This document shows positions 7,027-13,795 of a stretch of 13,795 nucleotides of DNA, piece by piece. The position numbers and the translations under genes are program-made. A model generated the notes under the pieces. It was not told where the DNA came from and did not search any database. It worked only from the letters and a program-made list of their open reading frames with translations. Numbering within the stretch: the first letter of the stretch is position 1; the number at the start of each line of letters is the position of its first letter. Source of the stretch: Bacillota bacterium (lineage in GTDB: Bacteria > Bacillota > DTU065); the NCBI GenBank assembly GCA_012842235.1, contig DUTE01000423.1, positions 1 through 13,795 on the forward strand, in the 5' to 3' direction.

Positions 7027-7776
7027 ATGAAGAAACTGTCAAAACTAACAATTTTACTACTAGCTCTGATGATCCTTGGGACTGGTACCATTGTTTTTGC
7101 CGAGGAGTATAAATCTTATGGTTCCTACCAGGAAGCTCTTGAAGCCTATAAAGAGGCAAAATACAAGAGAATTAGAAAAATAAAAGAGCCCATAATTATT
7201 GAGGCTGAAGATTTTATCAACGAAGGTATGGAACGAGAACCAAGAACAGGGGAAATTCCAAAGGTTGAAATTGTTGCTGATGAGAGTGCTAATGGTGGTA
7301 AATATGTTACCAATTGGAAAGAGCGCTATCACTATCTAGAATACAAGGTAACAGTTCCTGAAACAGGTCTTTATAGCCTAACTTTCCGCTATCGTATTCC
7401 AAGAAGTGAAAGAGAAACTGGATTTTTTGTTCGTGGTATGAGTGTTAATGATGTAGAACCGTTTGCTCAAGCAGGAAGACTTACTCTTCCTAAAGGTGAG
7501 ACTATGCCTGGTTCAGCACAAATTTTAGGCGATCCTTACTTTGACTGGACAGTTCAAAAGGTAAAAGGTCAGATCGACCAATATTTAGAAGAACCATATC
7601 TTTTCTACTTTGAAGCAGGTAAAGAATATACTGTTAGACTCACCTCACGTGGTGGCGGTATTGATTTTGACTACTTTGCTATAACAGAAGCCCACAAACC
7701 AACACCTAAAGCTCTTGTTGGTCTAAAACGTATGTGGGAGATGTTAATGGCATCCTTTAAGGCTCCAAAGAAGTAA
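7027..7776 (+). CDS. Secreted protein with CBM6/35-like carbohydrate-binding domain
   Basis: This exported protein has 249 residues. It has a signal peptide (KK at 2-3, hydrophobic 8-23) with probable cleavage after VFA at residue 25, and no lipobox. A short charged helical segment (EEYKSYGSYQEALEAYKEAK, 26-45) precedes a beta-rich domain at about 55-220. That domain has hallmarks of CBM6/35 jelly rolls: the opening strand IIIEAEDF (56-63), SANGGKYV (87-94), the YLEYKVTVPETGLYSLTFRY stretch (103-122) and the closing GIDFDYFAIT (211-220). No catalytic domain is attached, so it is probably a stand-alone glycan- or wall-binding protein. The C-terminus is basic and helical (about 225-249). A GAGAGGGGG tract (7006-7014) lies 12 bases before the ATG. 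It is transcribed towards rqcH and shares its terminator. Confidence 0.7.
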   Translation: MKKLSKLTILLLALMILGTGTIVFAEEYKSYGSYQEALEAYKEAKYKRIRKIKEPIIIEAEDFINEGMEREPRTGEIPKVEIVADESANGGKYVTNWKERYHYLEYKVTVPETGLYSLTFRYRIPRSERETGFFVRGMSVNDVEPFAQAGRLTLPKGETMPGSAQILGDPYFDWTVQKVKGQIDQYLEEPYLFYFEAGKEYTVRLTSRGGGIDFDYFAITEAHKPTPKALVGLKRMWEMLMASFKAPKK

Positions 7777-7799
7777 TTGAATATGTGGTAAAAATAAAG

Positions 7800-7845
7800 A
7801 AGCTAAAAGCCGTGGCCTAAAGCGACGGCTTTTAGCTTTTAGTTT
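7800..7845. terminator. Bidirectional terminator between CBM-like gene and rqcH
   Basis: A perfect 14-bp stem (AAGCTAAAAGCCGT at 7800-7813 with its complement at 7825-7838) encloses an 11-base loop. A T-rich tract follows on the plus side. The AAAATAAAG before it becomes a T-run on the minus strand. It lies between two convergent stop codons and should serve both genes. Confidence 0.85.
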
Positions 7846-7853
7846 GTCAGGCT

Positions 7854-9548
7854 TTAATTTAGCTGTTTTAACTCACTAAAAATAGCTCGATTTGGTTTTA
7901 CCATATATGTTCTTTCATTATCGTAAAGCACGAATCCAGGTTTTGCACCAGTTGGCTTTCTTACATACTTTAGTCTTGCACTATCCACTTCTACTAGGCT
8001 ATCTTCGCTACCTTTAGAAAAATACGCAGCAAGGCCTGCAGCTAACTGTAAATCTTTCTCGTCGGGGGAACTTGTTTTTAGTACTACATGGGCACCAGGT
8101 AGTTTTTGAGTGTGGAACCACCAAAAATCACCTGAACCTTGTCGACGGATCATATCATTTTGTCTATTATTACGTCCCACAACGATTTCAGAACCAGATG
8201 GTGTACGGTAGCGCCTTGGTTGGGAAGCAGAAGTAGTATCTTTTTTTCTATTTGTTTGTCTAAGTTTCTTAGTTTTAATATAACCCTCTTTAATTAACTC
8301 ATCGTTTAGAGATTCTAGATCCTCTAAGTCTTTGGCAGCTTCGATAAGCCCTTTTGTTTCTTGAAGATAGTGAAGTTCATTTTTTGTGTCCTCGAGCAAG
8401 GTGTCCAGATTTCTTAGAGCTGAACGGGCTTTATTATACCGTTTATAATAACTTTGAGCGTTTTGGCTAGGGGTTAGCCTAGGGTCTAACTCAATAGTTA
8501 CAAGAGGCTCTCCTTCAGTATAATAATCTGGTACTAGAGCCTCTGTAGCCCCTTTTTCTAGCAGATAGAGGCTAGAGGTAAGTAGATCGCCTTTTTTTCG
8601 GTATATATCTGCATCTAAGGCTTTCTCGAGTGCTCCGGTACGCAAGGCAAGTTTTTTTTCAGCTTTTTCAATATGAGTACTAAGTAAAGAGAGAAGGTTC
8701 TGTTTTTGTTGGTTAAGCTTATCTTTGTAAAAGGCCTTAGTGTAATAAGCATCTAAAACTTGATTAATAGAGCCTTTTTGAGAGGGGTAGAAATAAAGTT
8801 TTTCCTCTTTAATATAGGGTACAAGCTCACCTTGTTCAGATAATGCTATTAATTCCATTAACCTGTTGTAGACAATCTCCGGGTTGTTTTTTGGCTCAAC
8901 AACTGATGAGATGATTTGCTTAGCAAGATAAGGGCTGATACCAGCTATATTTTTAAAAAGCGCATCAGGAAGATTATTAGGATCGGCAACTTCTATAAAC
9001 CAGGAAAATTTAACCAAGGAAAGAGTTTTAGGGTTTTCCTTTTTCTGTGCTGGTGGTAATGTATAGGTAAGTTTAGGAAGTACTTGTCTAACTCGGCTTT
9101 TTGATTCGTCTATTCTATCTAGAGCATCGATAATTGTATTCTTATCATCGAGTAAGATCAGATTAGAATGTCTTCCCATGATCTCTAAAATTAAACTTTT
9201 CTTCTCCCGAGAGCGTCCGAAGTCTTCTTCACGACTAAAATCAAATCGGACTATTCGTTCAAAAGGTATGTTAGAGATCTTATCTAAACGATATTTATCT
9301 AAATGCTTTCTTAAAAGCATACAAAAACTACTTGGGGTTTTTGGGTTAGTAAATTTATTCTCAGTCAGATGCATCCTTGCCAAAGATGGTTGTGTACAAA
9401 GAAGCAAAGATAGGTTTTCGCCTGGAAGTCTTAGCTCAATTGTTATAGTATTAGTCTCAGGTTGGTGGATTTTATCTACCCGGGCACCTATAATACGCTT
9501 GTTTAGTTCAGCAGTTACAGATTGCAAAGTTAATGCGTTAAAAGACAT
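7854..9548 (-). CDS. rqcH: Ribosome quality control protein RqcH (NFACT / FbpA family)
   Basis: RqcH, the bacterial Rqc2/NEMF homologue, binds stalled 50S-peptidyl-tRNA complexes and recruits Ala-tRNA to add alanine tails that mark nascent chains for degradation. It was earlier called a fibronectin-binding protein (YloA/FbpA). At 564 residues it is normal length. In order: NFACT-N (1 to about 175, with MSFNALTLQS, GARVDKIHQP, CMLLRKHL, EIMGRHSN and LPPAQ); an HhH-type segment (about 195-260); a long coiled-coil region (about 270-425, containing DLLTSSLYLL and the break NAQSYYKRYNKA); and NFACT-R (about 448-550, with GRNNRQND, FWWFH, PGAHVVL and GAKPGFVLYD). The pair at 97-98 is Glu-Arg, where I recall Asp-Arg in B. 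subtilis. The start is supported by AAGGGGG about 8 bases upstream. It is divergent from the TPR gene. Confidence 0.95.
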   Translation of the reverse strand: MSFNALTLQSVTAELNKRIIGARVDKIHQPETNTITIELRLPGENLSLLLCTQPSLARMHLTENKFTNPKTPSSFCMLLRKHLDKYRLDKISNIPFERIVRFDFSREEDFGRSREKKSLILEIMGRHSNLILLDDKNTIIDALDRIDESKSRVRQVLPKLTYTLPPAQKKENPKTLSLVKFSWFIEVADPNNLPDALFKNIAGISPYLAKQIISSVVEPKNNPEIVYNRLMELIALSEQGELVPYIKEEKLYFYPSQKGSINQVLDAYYTKAFYKDKLNQQKQNLLSLLSTHIEKAEKKLALRTGALEKALDADIYRKKGDLLTSSLYLLEKGATEALVPDYYTEGEPLVTIELDPRLTPSQNAQSYYKRYNKARSALRNLDTLLEDTKNELHYLQETKGLIEAAKDLEDLESLNDELIKEGYIKTKKLRQTNRKKDTTSASQPRRYRTPSGSEIVVGRNNRQNDMIRRQGSGDFWWFHTQKLPGAHVVLKTSSPDEKDLQLAAGLAAYFSKGSEDSLVEVDSARLKYVRKPTGAKPGFVLYDNERTYMVKPNRAIFSELKQLN

Positions 9549-9609
9549 CGCTATACCCCCTTAAACAAAAGTATATCACGAGAACTCAGAGAAGGCATAA
9601 AGGTATCGA

Positions 9610-9638
9610 TTGTCGAAAGAAATAATTAGTAGTAATAT
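9610..9638 (+). promoter_or_regulatory. Probable sigma-A promoter of TPR gene
   Basis: TTGTCG (9610-9615), a 17-base spacer and TAATAT (9633-9638) match the vegetative consensus well. They lie about 55 bases upstream of the TPR gene's GTG start, in the 143-base space shared with divergent rqcH. No equally good site for rqcH was found. Confidence 0.5.
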
Positions 9639-9691
9639 TAAAAGTAGCAATGATTTAGCTTGGGGTTTGTTAAGGTTAGGAGGCTATTGTA

Positions 9692-10435
9692 GTGCAAAAA
9701 AGACTAGCTGTTTTTTTAACAGTATGTATATTAAATTTATCGTTATCGCCAATTGTTATAGGAGAATCTTTTTTTTATCCTACAGCGTTTGAAAGAGCTC
9801 TTATATATTTTAGTGTAGGTCGCTGGGATAAAGTGACAGACGAACTTAATAATGCTCTTAGAGAGACCCCTGATGATCCTGAACTATTAACTTTTATTGG
9901 TGGCTTTTTATCTGCTTTAGGTGATGAGTCTCAAGCAACAACATTTTTATCTCGAGCAGAAAGAAACTCTCCTAGTATTGGTGTCTATGTAATTCAAGGG
10001 GATGTATATAGACGGCTAAAAAACATAAGAAAAGCTGAAGAGTATTATAACAAAGCACTCAAACAGGAACCTAATACAGTTATGGCCTACATTGGTTTAG
10101 GGAGATTAAAAGAGATTGACAACAAACTAGAAGATGCCTTAGAGTTATATCTCAGAGCTCTAGAAATTAATCCCCAAAGAATAGAGACATTAATATCTTC
10201 TGGTAAAGTGGAGTACTCGCTAGAAAGATACGAAGAGGCAGCGACTCATTTTGCAAAGGCAGTTGAACTTGATTCGAGTGTAGCAGAACATCATCTATGG
10301 TATGCGAAGTCTCTTTATGGTAGTGGCTTAAGTGATAAAGCACTTAAACAGCTTGAAAGAACTTTGGAATTGGATAGTACATTAAGTGAAGCAGAGATAT
10401 TAAAGGCACAATGGCTATCGGAAGATATCGAGTAA
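9692..10435 (+). CDS. Exported tetratricopeptide-repeat protein
   Basis: This 247-residue protein has an N-terminal signal peptide or anchor (MQKRL then hydrophobic residues 5-23) and about six TPR units filling the rest (approximately 33-62, 65-94, 96-128, 130-162, 164-196 and 198-230). The units show TPR pattern residues, e.g. YRRLKNIRKAEEYYNKALKQ (106-125) and the A-x-x-x-Y/F...AL/AVELD endings. TPRs mediate protein-protein contacts, so it is probably a scaffold outside the membrane; its partner is unknown. The start is GTG 9692, with AGGAGG (9678-9683) eight bases upstream. It lies alone between rqcH and the yicC operon, each with its own likely promoter, so it is probably a single-gene unit or reads weakly into yicC. 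Confidence 0.8.
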   Translation: MQKRLAVFLTVCILNLSLSPIVIGESFFYPTAFERALIYFSVGRWDKVTDELNNALRETPDDPELLTFIGGFLSALGDESQATTFLSRAERNSPSIGVYVIQGDVYRRLKNIRKAEEYYNKALKQEPNTVMAYIGLGRLKEIDNKLEDALELYLRALEINPQRIETLISSGKVEYSLERYEEAATHFAKAVELDSSVAEHHLWYAKSLYGSGLSDKALKQLERTLELDSTLSEAEILKAQWLSEDIE

Positions 10436-10507
10436 GCTTTTTCTGTTTTGAGAAGACTAGTATTTATTAGTTAGAGAGAGGAAAATTGAGCATTTTCACT
10501 ATTATAC

Positions 10508-10537
10508 TTGGATTTTACTAGAGCTGTGTGGTATAAT
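10508..10537 (+). promoter_or_regulatory. Sigma-A promoter of the yicC-coaBC operon
   Basis: TTGGAT (10508-10513), an 18-base spacer and a perfect TATAAT (10532-10537) preceded by TG one base upstream (extended -10). It stands about 70 bases before the yicC start and 70 bases after the TPR gene stop. It is the strongest promoter-like sequence seen in the window. Confidence 0.7.
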
Positions 10538-10607
10538 TGCTTGGAACGTAAGACCTTATTATCCTGCGATCTATCACGAGCTAAAGCTTTTTAGGAGTTG
10601 TGTTATT

Positions 10608-11486
10608 GTGCAATACTCTATTGTCAGTATGACAGGTTATGGACAAAGTATTATTAGTTCTAACAAGCTAACAATTACTGTAGAGATGCGTTCAGTAAAT
10701 AGTCGTTATCTAGAGATAAAATTTAAGATGCCACCCCTGTGGGGGGAGCTTGAAGACCGTATTCGGGAAATAATTAGCTCTGAAATATCTAGAGGACGAG
10801 TAGAGATTAACATCTCTGCTCATCACATTGAGAGTGATTCCCAGGTCGCAATCGATTGGAGCCTTTTAGAGAGTGTCAAAGATGCTCACAAAAAAATACA
10901 AGATGTATTTGGGCTAAAGGAACCCTTATCTTTTACAGACCTTTTGGCTGTAGAAGGAGTGCTTAAGGTAGAAAAAGCACAAGATGACCTAGAAGAAATC
11001 TGGATTCTTTTAGAGCAAGCTATTTTAGATGCTCTAAATCAACTGTTAGCAATGAGAAAAAGCGAAGGAGAACGACTTTCTTCTGATATTGCTAATCGAA
11101 TTACCTATATCAAAGAACTTGTTGCAGAGTTAGAAAAACTATCGCCAATTATTGTCAAAGAACAACAAGAAAAACTCTCTGAGCGTGTTGCCGAATTAGG
11201 GGTAACCCTTTCTGAAGATCGTCTTGAACAAGAAGTCGCTCTTATTGTGGATAAAATGAGTGTAACTGAAGAATTAGTTAGACTCAAAAGCCACTGTGAT
11301 GGTTTTTTGGAGATAATGAAAGAGGGAGAAAGGGTTGGCAGAAAGCTAGACTTTCTTTTACAAGAAATGAACAGAGAGATCAATACAACAGGTGCTAAAT
11401 CTTCTAACCTTACTATTAGTCGTTTAGTAGTAGAGATTAAAAGTGAATTAGAAAAGATTCGCGAGCAAATACAAAATATTGAATAA
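10608..11486 (+). CDS. yicC: YicC/YloC family endoribonuclease
   Basis: YicC/YloC proteins are endoribonucleases; the E. coli member takes part in small-RNA turnover and the B. subtilis member is YloC. The 292 residues are normal length. The N-terminal domain has the signature SMTGYGQ (7-13), EMRSVNSRYLEI (26-37) and SRGRVEINIS (61-70). The C-terminal domain ends with FLLQEMNREINTTGAKSS and the highly conserved VVEIKSELEKIREQIQNIE. A charged helical region lies between them. The start is GTG 10608, with AGGAG 10 bases upstream, giving a short lead before MTGYG as is usual for the family. An alternative ATG at 10629 would start exactly at MTGYG but lacks its own ribosome binding site. First gene of the operon. 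Confidence 0.93.
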   Translation: MQYSIVSMTGYGQSIISSNKLTITVEMRSVNSRYLEIKFKMPPLWGELEDRIREIISSEISRGRVEINISAHHIESDSQVAIDWSLLESVKDAHKKIQDVFGLKEPLSFTDLLAVEGVLKVEKAQDDLEEIWILLEQAILDALNQLLAMRKSEGERLSSDIANRITYIKELVAELEKLSPIIVKEQQEKLSERVAELGVTLSEDRLEQEVALIVDKMSVTEELVRLKSHCDGFLEIMKEGERVGRKLDFLLQEMNREINTTGAKSSNLTISRLVVEIKSELEKIREQIQNIE

Positions 11487-11517
11487 TTAACACAAAATGT
11501 TTGTGGGGGTGTTTTTT

Positions 11518-11826
11518 ATGACCATTCCATCTTTATCACCAGAACAACGTAGAGAAGCTTTGGCTAAAGCACAGAAAATGCGTCGAGAAAGAGCTGAGTT
11601 AAGGGCAAAACTAAAAGCCGGAGAAGTTACTTTAGAAGAGGTCCTTAACGAGACAGAAAACGAAGTTATAACAAAAATGCGCGTTAGTTATTTGCTCGAA
11701 TCTTTACCTCATATTGGTAAGGTAACTTCTAAAAAGATCATGGAAGAGATAGGGATCAATGAAAACCGTAGGGTCCAAGGTCTTGGTGAACGTCAGAAAG
11801 CAGAACTACTTAAGCGACTGAAATAG
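11518..11826 (+). CDS. mihF: Actinobacterial-type integration host factor (mIHF-like) DNA-binding protein
   Basis: mIHF is a small nucleoid-associated protein first described in mycobacteria and Streptomyces. It is unrelated to the HU/IHF-alpha/beta family and bends DNA through a helix-two-turn-helix fold like that of ribosomal protein S13. The 102 residues here align along the family: LSPEQRREALAKA (6-18), an Arg/Lys-rich helix (21-33), VITKMRVSYLLESLPHIGKV (50-69) with the H2TH hairpin, KKIMEEIGI (72-80) and RRVQGLG (84-90). I choose ATG 11518 because GTGGGGGTG ends 6 bases upstream. The ATG at 11497 would place that tract inside the gene. It lies 31 bases after yicC and 15 before remA, so it is in the same transcript. 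In Actinobacteria this gene directly precedes gmk. An origin by transfer or shared ancestry cannot be decided here. Confidence 0.88.
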   Translation: MTIPSLSPEQRREALAKAQKMRRERAELRAKLKAGEVTLEEVLNETENEVITKMRVSYLLESLPHIGKVTSKKIMEEIGINENRRVQGLGERQKAELLKRLK

Positions 11827-11841
11827 AAAGGAGATACGGAT

Positions 11842-12105
11842 ATGGAGATTAAGCTTATTAATATTGGATTTGGAAATATCGTTGCTGCAAATCGTATTGT
11901 AGCTATTGTTAGCCCTGAATCTGCCCCAATTAAGAGAATTATCCAGGAAGCTAGAGAACGTGGTATGCTTATAGATGCCACATACGGTCGTCGTACACGT
12001 GCTGTAGTTATTACAGACAGTGATCATGTAATACTTTCTGCTGTACAACCTGAAACAGTGGCTCATAGGTTAAATGATAAAGAAGTTGAGTCACAGGATG
12101 ATTGA
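11842..12105 (+). CDS. remA: RemA/DUF370 DNA-binding regulator
   Basis: RemA is a small ring-forming DNA-binding protein that in B. subtilis activates biofilm-matrix and osmoprotection operons. The 87 residues carry the family core throughout: [18 protein letters not shown] (6-23), [10 protein letters not shown] (24-33), [19 protein letters not shown] (39-57) and [15 protein letters not shown] (62-76). Arg18, Pro29 and Arg50/Arg51, which I recall as functionally important in B. subtilis RemA, are all present at the same numbering. The C-terminal ten residues are acidic and variable. AAAGGAGAT gives a strong ribosome binding site. It overlaps the start of gmk by 8 bases, the usual yicC-remA-gmk arrangement apart from the inserted mIHF-like gene. 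Whether this organism uses it for matrix control is unknown. Confidence 0.95.
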   Translation: MEIKLINIGFGNIVAANRIVAIVSPESAPIKRIIQEARERGMLIDATYGRRTRAVVITDSDHVILSAVQPETVAHRLNDKEVESQDD

Positions 12106-12730
12106 GTGTGACAAAAAAGGGACCCTTTTTGTTCTATCAGGTCCTAGTGGAGTTGGTAAAAACACTCTAATAGATCAGTTTTTAAAGCGGAATCCAGATG
12201 TACATTATTCAATCTCCGCTACCACAAGGAGACCTCGTAAGCATGAAAAAGATGGTTCAAACTACTACTTTCTAACTGAAGAAAAGTTTAAGGCCATGCT
12301 TGAGAGAGGAGAGTTTTTGGAGTGGGCCGAGTTTTGTAACAATTTGTACGGTACCCCTTTAAAACCTATTGAAAAGATGTTGAATTCAGGAATCGATGTA
12401 GTCATGGACATTGAAATTCAAGGTGCTAAACAAGTTAAAGACAAACTAAAGGAAGCTGTTCTTGTTTTTTTGATTCCACCTTCTTTAGCAGAACTAAAAA
12501 GTCGCATCCAAAATCGCCAGACTGAGACAGAACAAGAGATTAATGCCCGACTTAGGCAGGCACTTGTAGAAATGGATGTAGGACGCATGTATGATTACTA
12601 TCTTGTTCATGATAACACCGAGAATACAGTCTTGGAGTTAGAAGCTATTAGGCAGGCTGAAACTCAAAAAATTAGACGCATTAATTGGGATAAAGTAATA
12701 GATTCTCTCAAGGAGGGATTTAATGCGTAG
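12098..12730 (+). CDS. gmk: Guanylate kinase
   Basis: Gmk phosphorylates GMP to GDP with ATP in the cytoplasm. With the start at ATG 12098 the protein has 210 residues, close to the usual 205. Motifs are the P-loop GPSGVGKNT (15-23), the GMP-binding [18 protein letters not shown] segment (41-58), [16 protein letters not shown] (68-83), [10 protein letters not shown] (98-107), the FLIPPS strand (117-122) and the lid [12 protein letters not shown]. An in-frame ATG at 12074 would add 8 residues and overlap remA by 32 bases. Neither start has a strong Shine-Dalgarno sequence, so translation is probably coupled to remA. The P-loop has GKNT where many homologues have GKGT or GKST. The stop overlaps rpoZ by 8 bases. 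Confidence 0.93.
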   Translation: MIECDKKGTLFVLSGPSGVGKNTLIDQFLKRNPDVHYSISATTRRPRKHEKDGSNYYFLTEEKFKAMLERGEFLEWAEFCNNLYGTPLKPIEKMLNSGIDVVMDIEIQGAKQVKDKLKEAVLVFLIPPSLAELKSRIQNRQTETEQEINARLRQALVEMDVGRMYDYYLVHDNTENTVLELEAIRQAETQKIRRINWDKVIDSLKEGFNA

Positions 12731-12938
12731 TCAGCCTTATCTTGACGATCTTGAAAAGATCGTCCCCAGTAGATATAGTTTGGTAGTTGGAGTTGCTAAA
12801 AGAGCAAGAGAGATATTAGAAAATGGTGAAGAATCTCCTAATGAAGAGATCACTAAGCCAGTATCTCTTGCAATGTGGGAGATAATGGAAGGAAAAGTTG
12901 TCTTAACCAAAAAACCAGTAGATAAACAGGAAAAATAA
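12723..12938 (+). CDS. rpoZ: RNA polymerase omega subunit
   Basis: Omega helps fold and stabilise the beta-prime subunit of RNA polymerase. The 71 residues match the family in length and in the core SRYSLVVGVAKRAREI (16-31) and KPVSLAMWEIMEGKVVL (45-61). A strong AAGGAGGGA lies just before the start, inside the end of gmk, and the genes overlap by 8 bases. The gmk-rpoZ-coaBC order is widespread in Gram-positive bacteria, which supports the call despite the small size. The first few residues are variable, as usual. Confidence 0.92.
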   Translation: MRSQPYLDDLEKIVPSRYSLVVGVAKRAREILENGEESPNEEITKPVSLAMWEIMEGKVVLTKKPVDKQEK

Positions 12939-13012
12939 TTAACTTTATCACTCTTCGTGTTTGCTCTAATAATCAAAAAAGCTAATGTCTTTAGGAACAG
13001 GAGGTAAGTTGA

Positions 13013-13795
13013 ATGAACAAAAGCGTATGGCAAGATAAGGTTGTTCTTTTAGGTGTAACAGGGGGTATTGCTGTCTATAAAGCAGTAGAGATTGCAAGTA
13101 CCCTAAGAAAAGCTGGGGCAAAACTACGTGTTATTATGACAAAAAATGCTACACGCTTTGTTTCTCCTCTTACCTTTAGAGAAGTTGGCTTAGCTCCTGT
13201 TTACTATGACATGTGGCAAGAGCCTTTACACTATGATATGGCTCATATCTCAGTGGCTGAAGAGGCGGATTTATGTCTTGTTGCCCCAGCAACAGCCAAT
13301 ATTATTGGCAAAATGGCAAATGGTATTGCAGATGATCTACTTACTACCACACTTATGGCAACAACAAGTCCTATTTGTTTATCTCCTGCTATGAATACCC
13401 ATATGTGGGAAAATGAAGCTGTTTTAGAAAATGTAGCAAAGCTAAAAAGTCGAGGCATCAAGATTATAGAACCTGAGGCAGGACATCTTGCCTGTGGCTC
13501 TGTAGGTCAAGGACGTCTACCAGCAATAGAGACGATTCTCTTTGAACTAGAAAGCCTTTTGTGGCCTCAGGATCTTGCCGGGAAAAGGTTTCTCATTACA
13601 GCCGGTCCAACAAGAGAGTTTGCCGATGATTTTCGTTTCATCTCCAATCCCTCTTCAGGCAAAATGGGTATAGCACTTGCCAAAGCTGCTAAACTCAGAG
13701 GTGCTGAGGTTGAGTTGGTACTTGGACCTGTAAGTGAAGAAGTGCCACGGGGAATAAATGTTCACAGAGTTATCTCTGCAATGGACATGCTTAAA
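13013..13795 (+). CDS. coaBC: Bifunctional phosphopantothenoylcysteine decarboxylase / phosphopantothenate-cysteine ligase (3' end off-window)
   Basis: CoaBC joins 4'-phosphopantothenate to cysteine (CoaB, using CTP in most bacteria) and decarboxylates the product with FMN (CoaC), giving 4'-phosphopantetheine. The frame is open from ATG 13013 to the window end, 261 codons of an expected 390-410. The CoaC half (1 to about 183) shows [11 protein letters not shown] (14-24), active-site His78 in [25 protein letters not shown] (91-110), PAMNTHMW (125-132) and the catalytic Cys161 in ACGSVGQGR. CoaB begins at about 190 with ITAGPTRE (195-202) and [12 protein letters not shown] (208-219), then is cut off. 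AGGAGGT lies seven bases before the ATG. The 74-base gap after rpoZ is the longest in the operon and holds no hairpin terminator. Confidence 0.95.
   Translation, partial: MNKSVWQDKVVLLGVTGGIAVYKAVEIASTLRKAGAKLRVIMTKNATRFVSPLTFREVGLAPVYYDMWQEPLHYDMAHISVAEEADLCLVAPATANIIGKMANGIADDLLTTTLMATTSPICLSPAMNTHMWENEAVLENVAKLKSRGIKIIEPEAGHLACGSVGQGRLPAIETILFELESLLWPQDLAGKRFLITAGPTREFADDFRFISNPSSGKMGIALAKAAKLRGAEVELVLGPVSEEVPRGINVHRVISAMDMLK

Noticed and set aside
9178..9564. 128-codon plus-strand frame opposite rqcH
   Set aside because: It is antisense to the well-conserved N-terminal domain of RqcH and looks like a shadow frame.
9610..9792. 60-codon plus-strand frame across the promoter and start of the TPR gene
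   Set aside because: It overlaps the TPR gene start and its promoter, has no ribosome binding site and shows low-complexity, non-protein-like composition.
11497..11517. Earlier ATG start for the mIHF-like gene
   Set aside because: It would place the strong GGGGG Shine-Dalgarno inside the coding region and add residues not found in the family.
11806..12066. 86-codon minus-strand frame opposite remA
   Set aside because: It is antisense to RemA, which is conserved along its full length, and has no supporting signals.
13206..13394. 62-codon plus-strand frame near the right edge
   Set aside because: It lies out of frame inside coaBC, whose motifs run through the whole stretch.
1..13795. CRISPR arrays, tRNA or rRNA genes, known riboswitches
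   Set aside because: No regularly spaced direct repeats, cloverleaf structures or recognisable rRNA or riboswitch cores were seen on either strand.

Overview
This AT-rich window looks like chromosomal DNA from a Gram-positive anaerobe of the Bacillota (Firmicutes), clostridial or a related deep lineage. The grounds are strong purine-rich ribosome binding sites, lipoprotein and signal peptides, and a housekeeping cluster (rqcH, yicC, remA, gmk, rpoZ, coaBC) matching the ylo region of Bacillus. No species can be named from the sequence alone.

Layout. (1) 1-911, minus strand: the N-terminal part of an IS1182-type transposase that runs off the left edge. (2) 1174-4601: two tandem lipoproteins built from repeated beta-sandwich modules and ending in unrelated C-terminal domains, each followed by a hairpin. 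(3) 4754-6919: a compact operon of a dephospho-CoA kinase fused in frame to methylglyoxal synthase, a membrane-anchored lytic transglycosylase, and an unrecognised helix-turn-helix protein. (4) 7027-7776: a secreted protein with a CBM6/35-like carbohydrate-binding domain, converging on (5) rqcH (7854-9548, minus), with a shared bidirectional terminator between them. (6) 9692-10435: an exported TPR protein divergent from rqcH. (7) 10608 to the right edge: a tightly packed operon yicC - mIHF-like - remA - gmk - rpoZ - coaBC (coaBC is cut off), with a good sigma-A type promoter at 10508-10537.

How they fit together. The right-hand operon combines RNA turnover (YicC), nucleoid or regulatory DNA-binding proteins (mIHF-like, RemA), GMP phosphorylation, the RNA polymerase omega subunit and the middle steps of CoA synthesis. 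CoaBC makes 4'-phosphopantetheine and CoaE completes CoA, so two parts of that pathway lie in this window. The left half is mostly cell-envelope genes.

Two observations stand out. One is the CoaE-MgsA fusion, which keeps a ribosome binding site and start codon at the join. The other is an actinobacterial-type integration host factor (mIHF) gene between yicC and remA, which merges the actinobacterial order mihF-gmk-rpoZ with the Bacillus order yicC-remA-gmk-rpoZ-coaBC.
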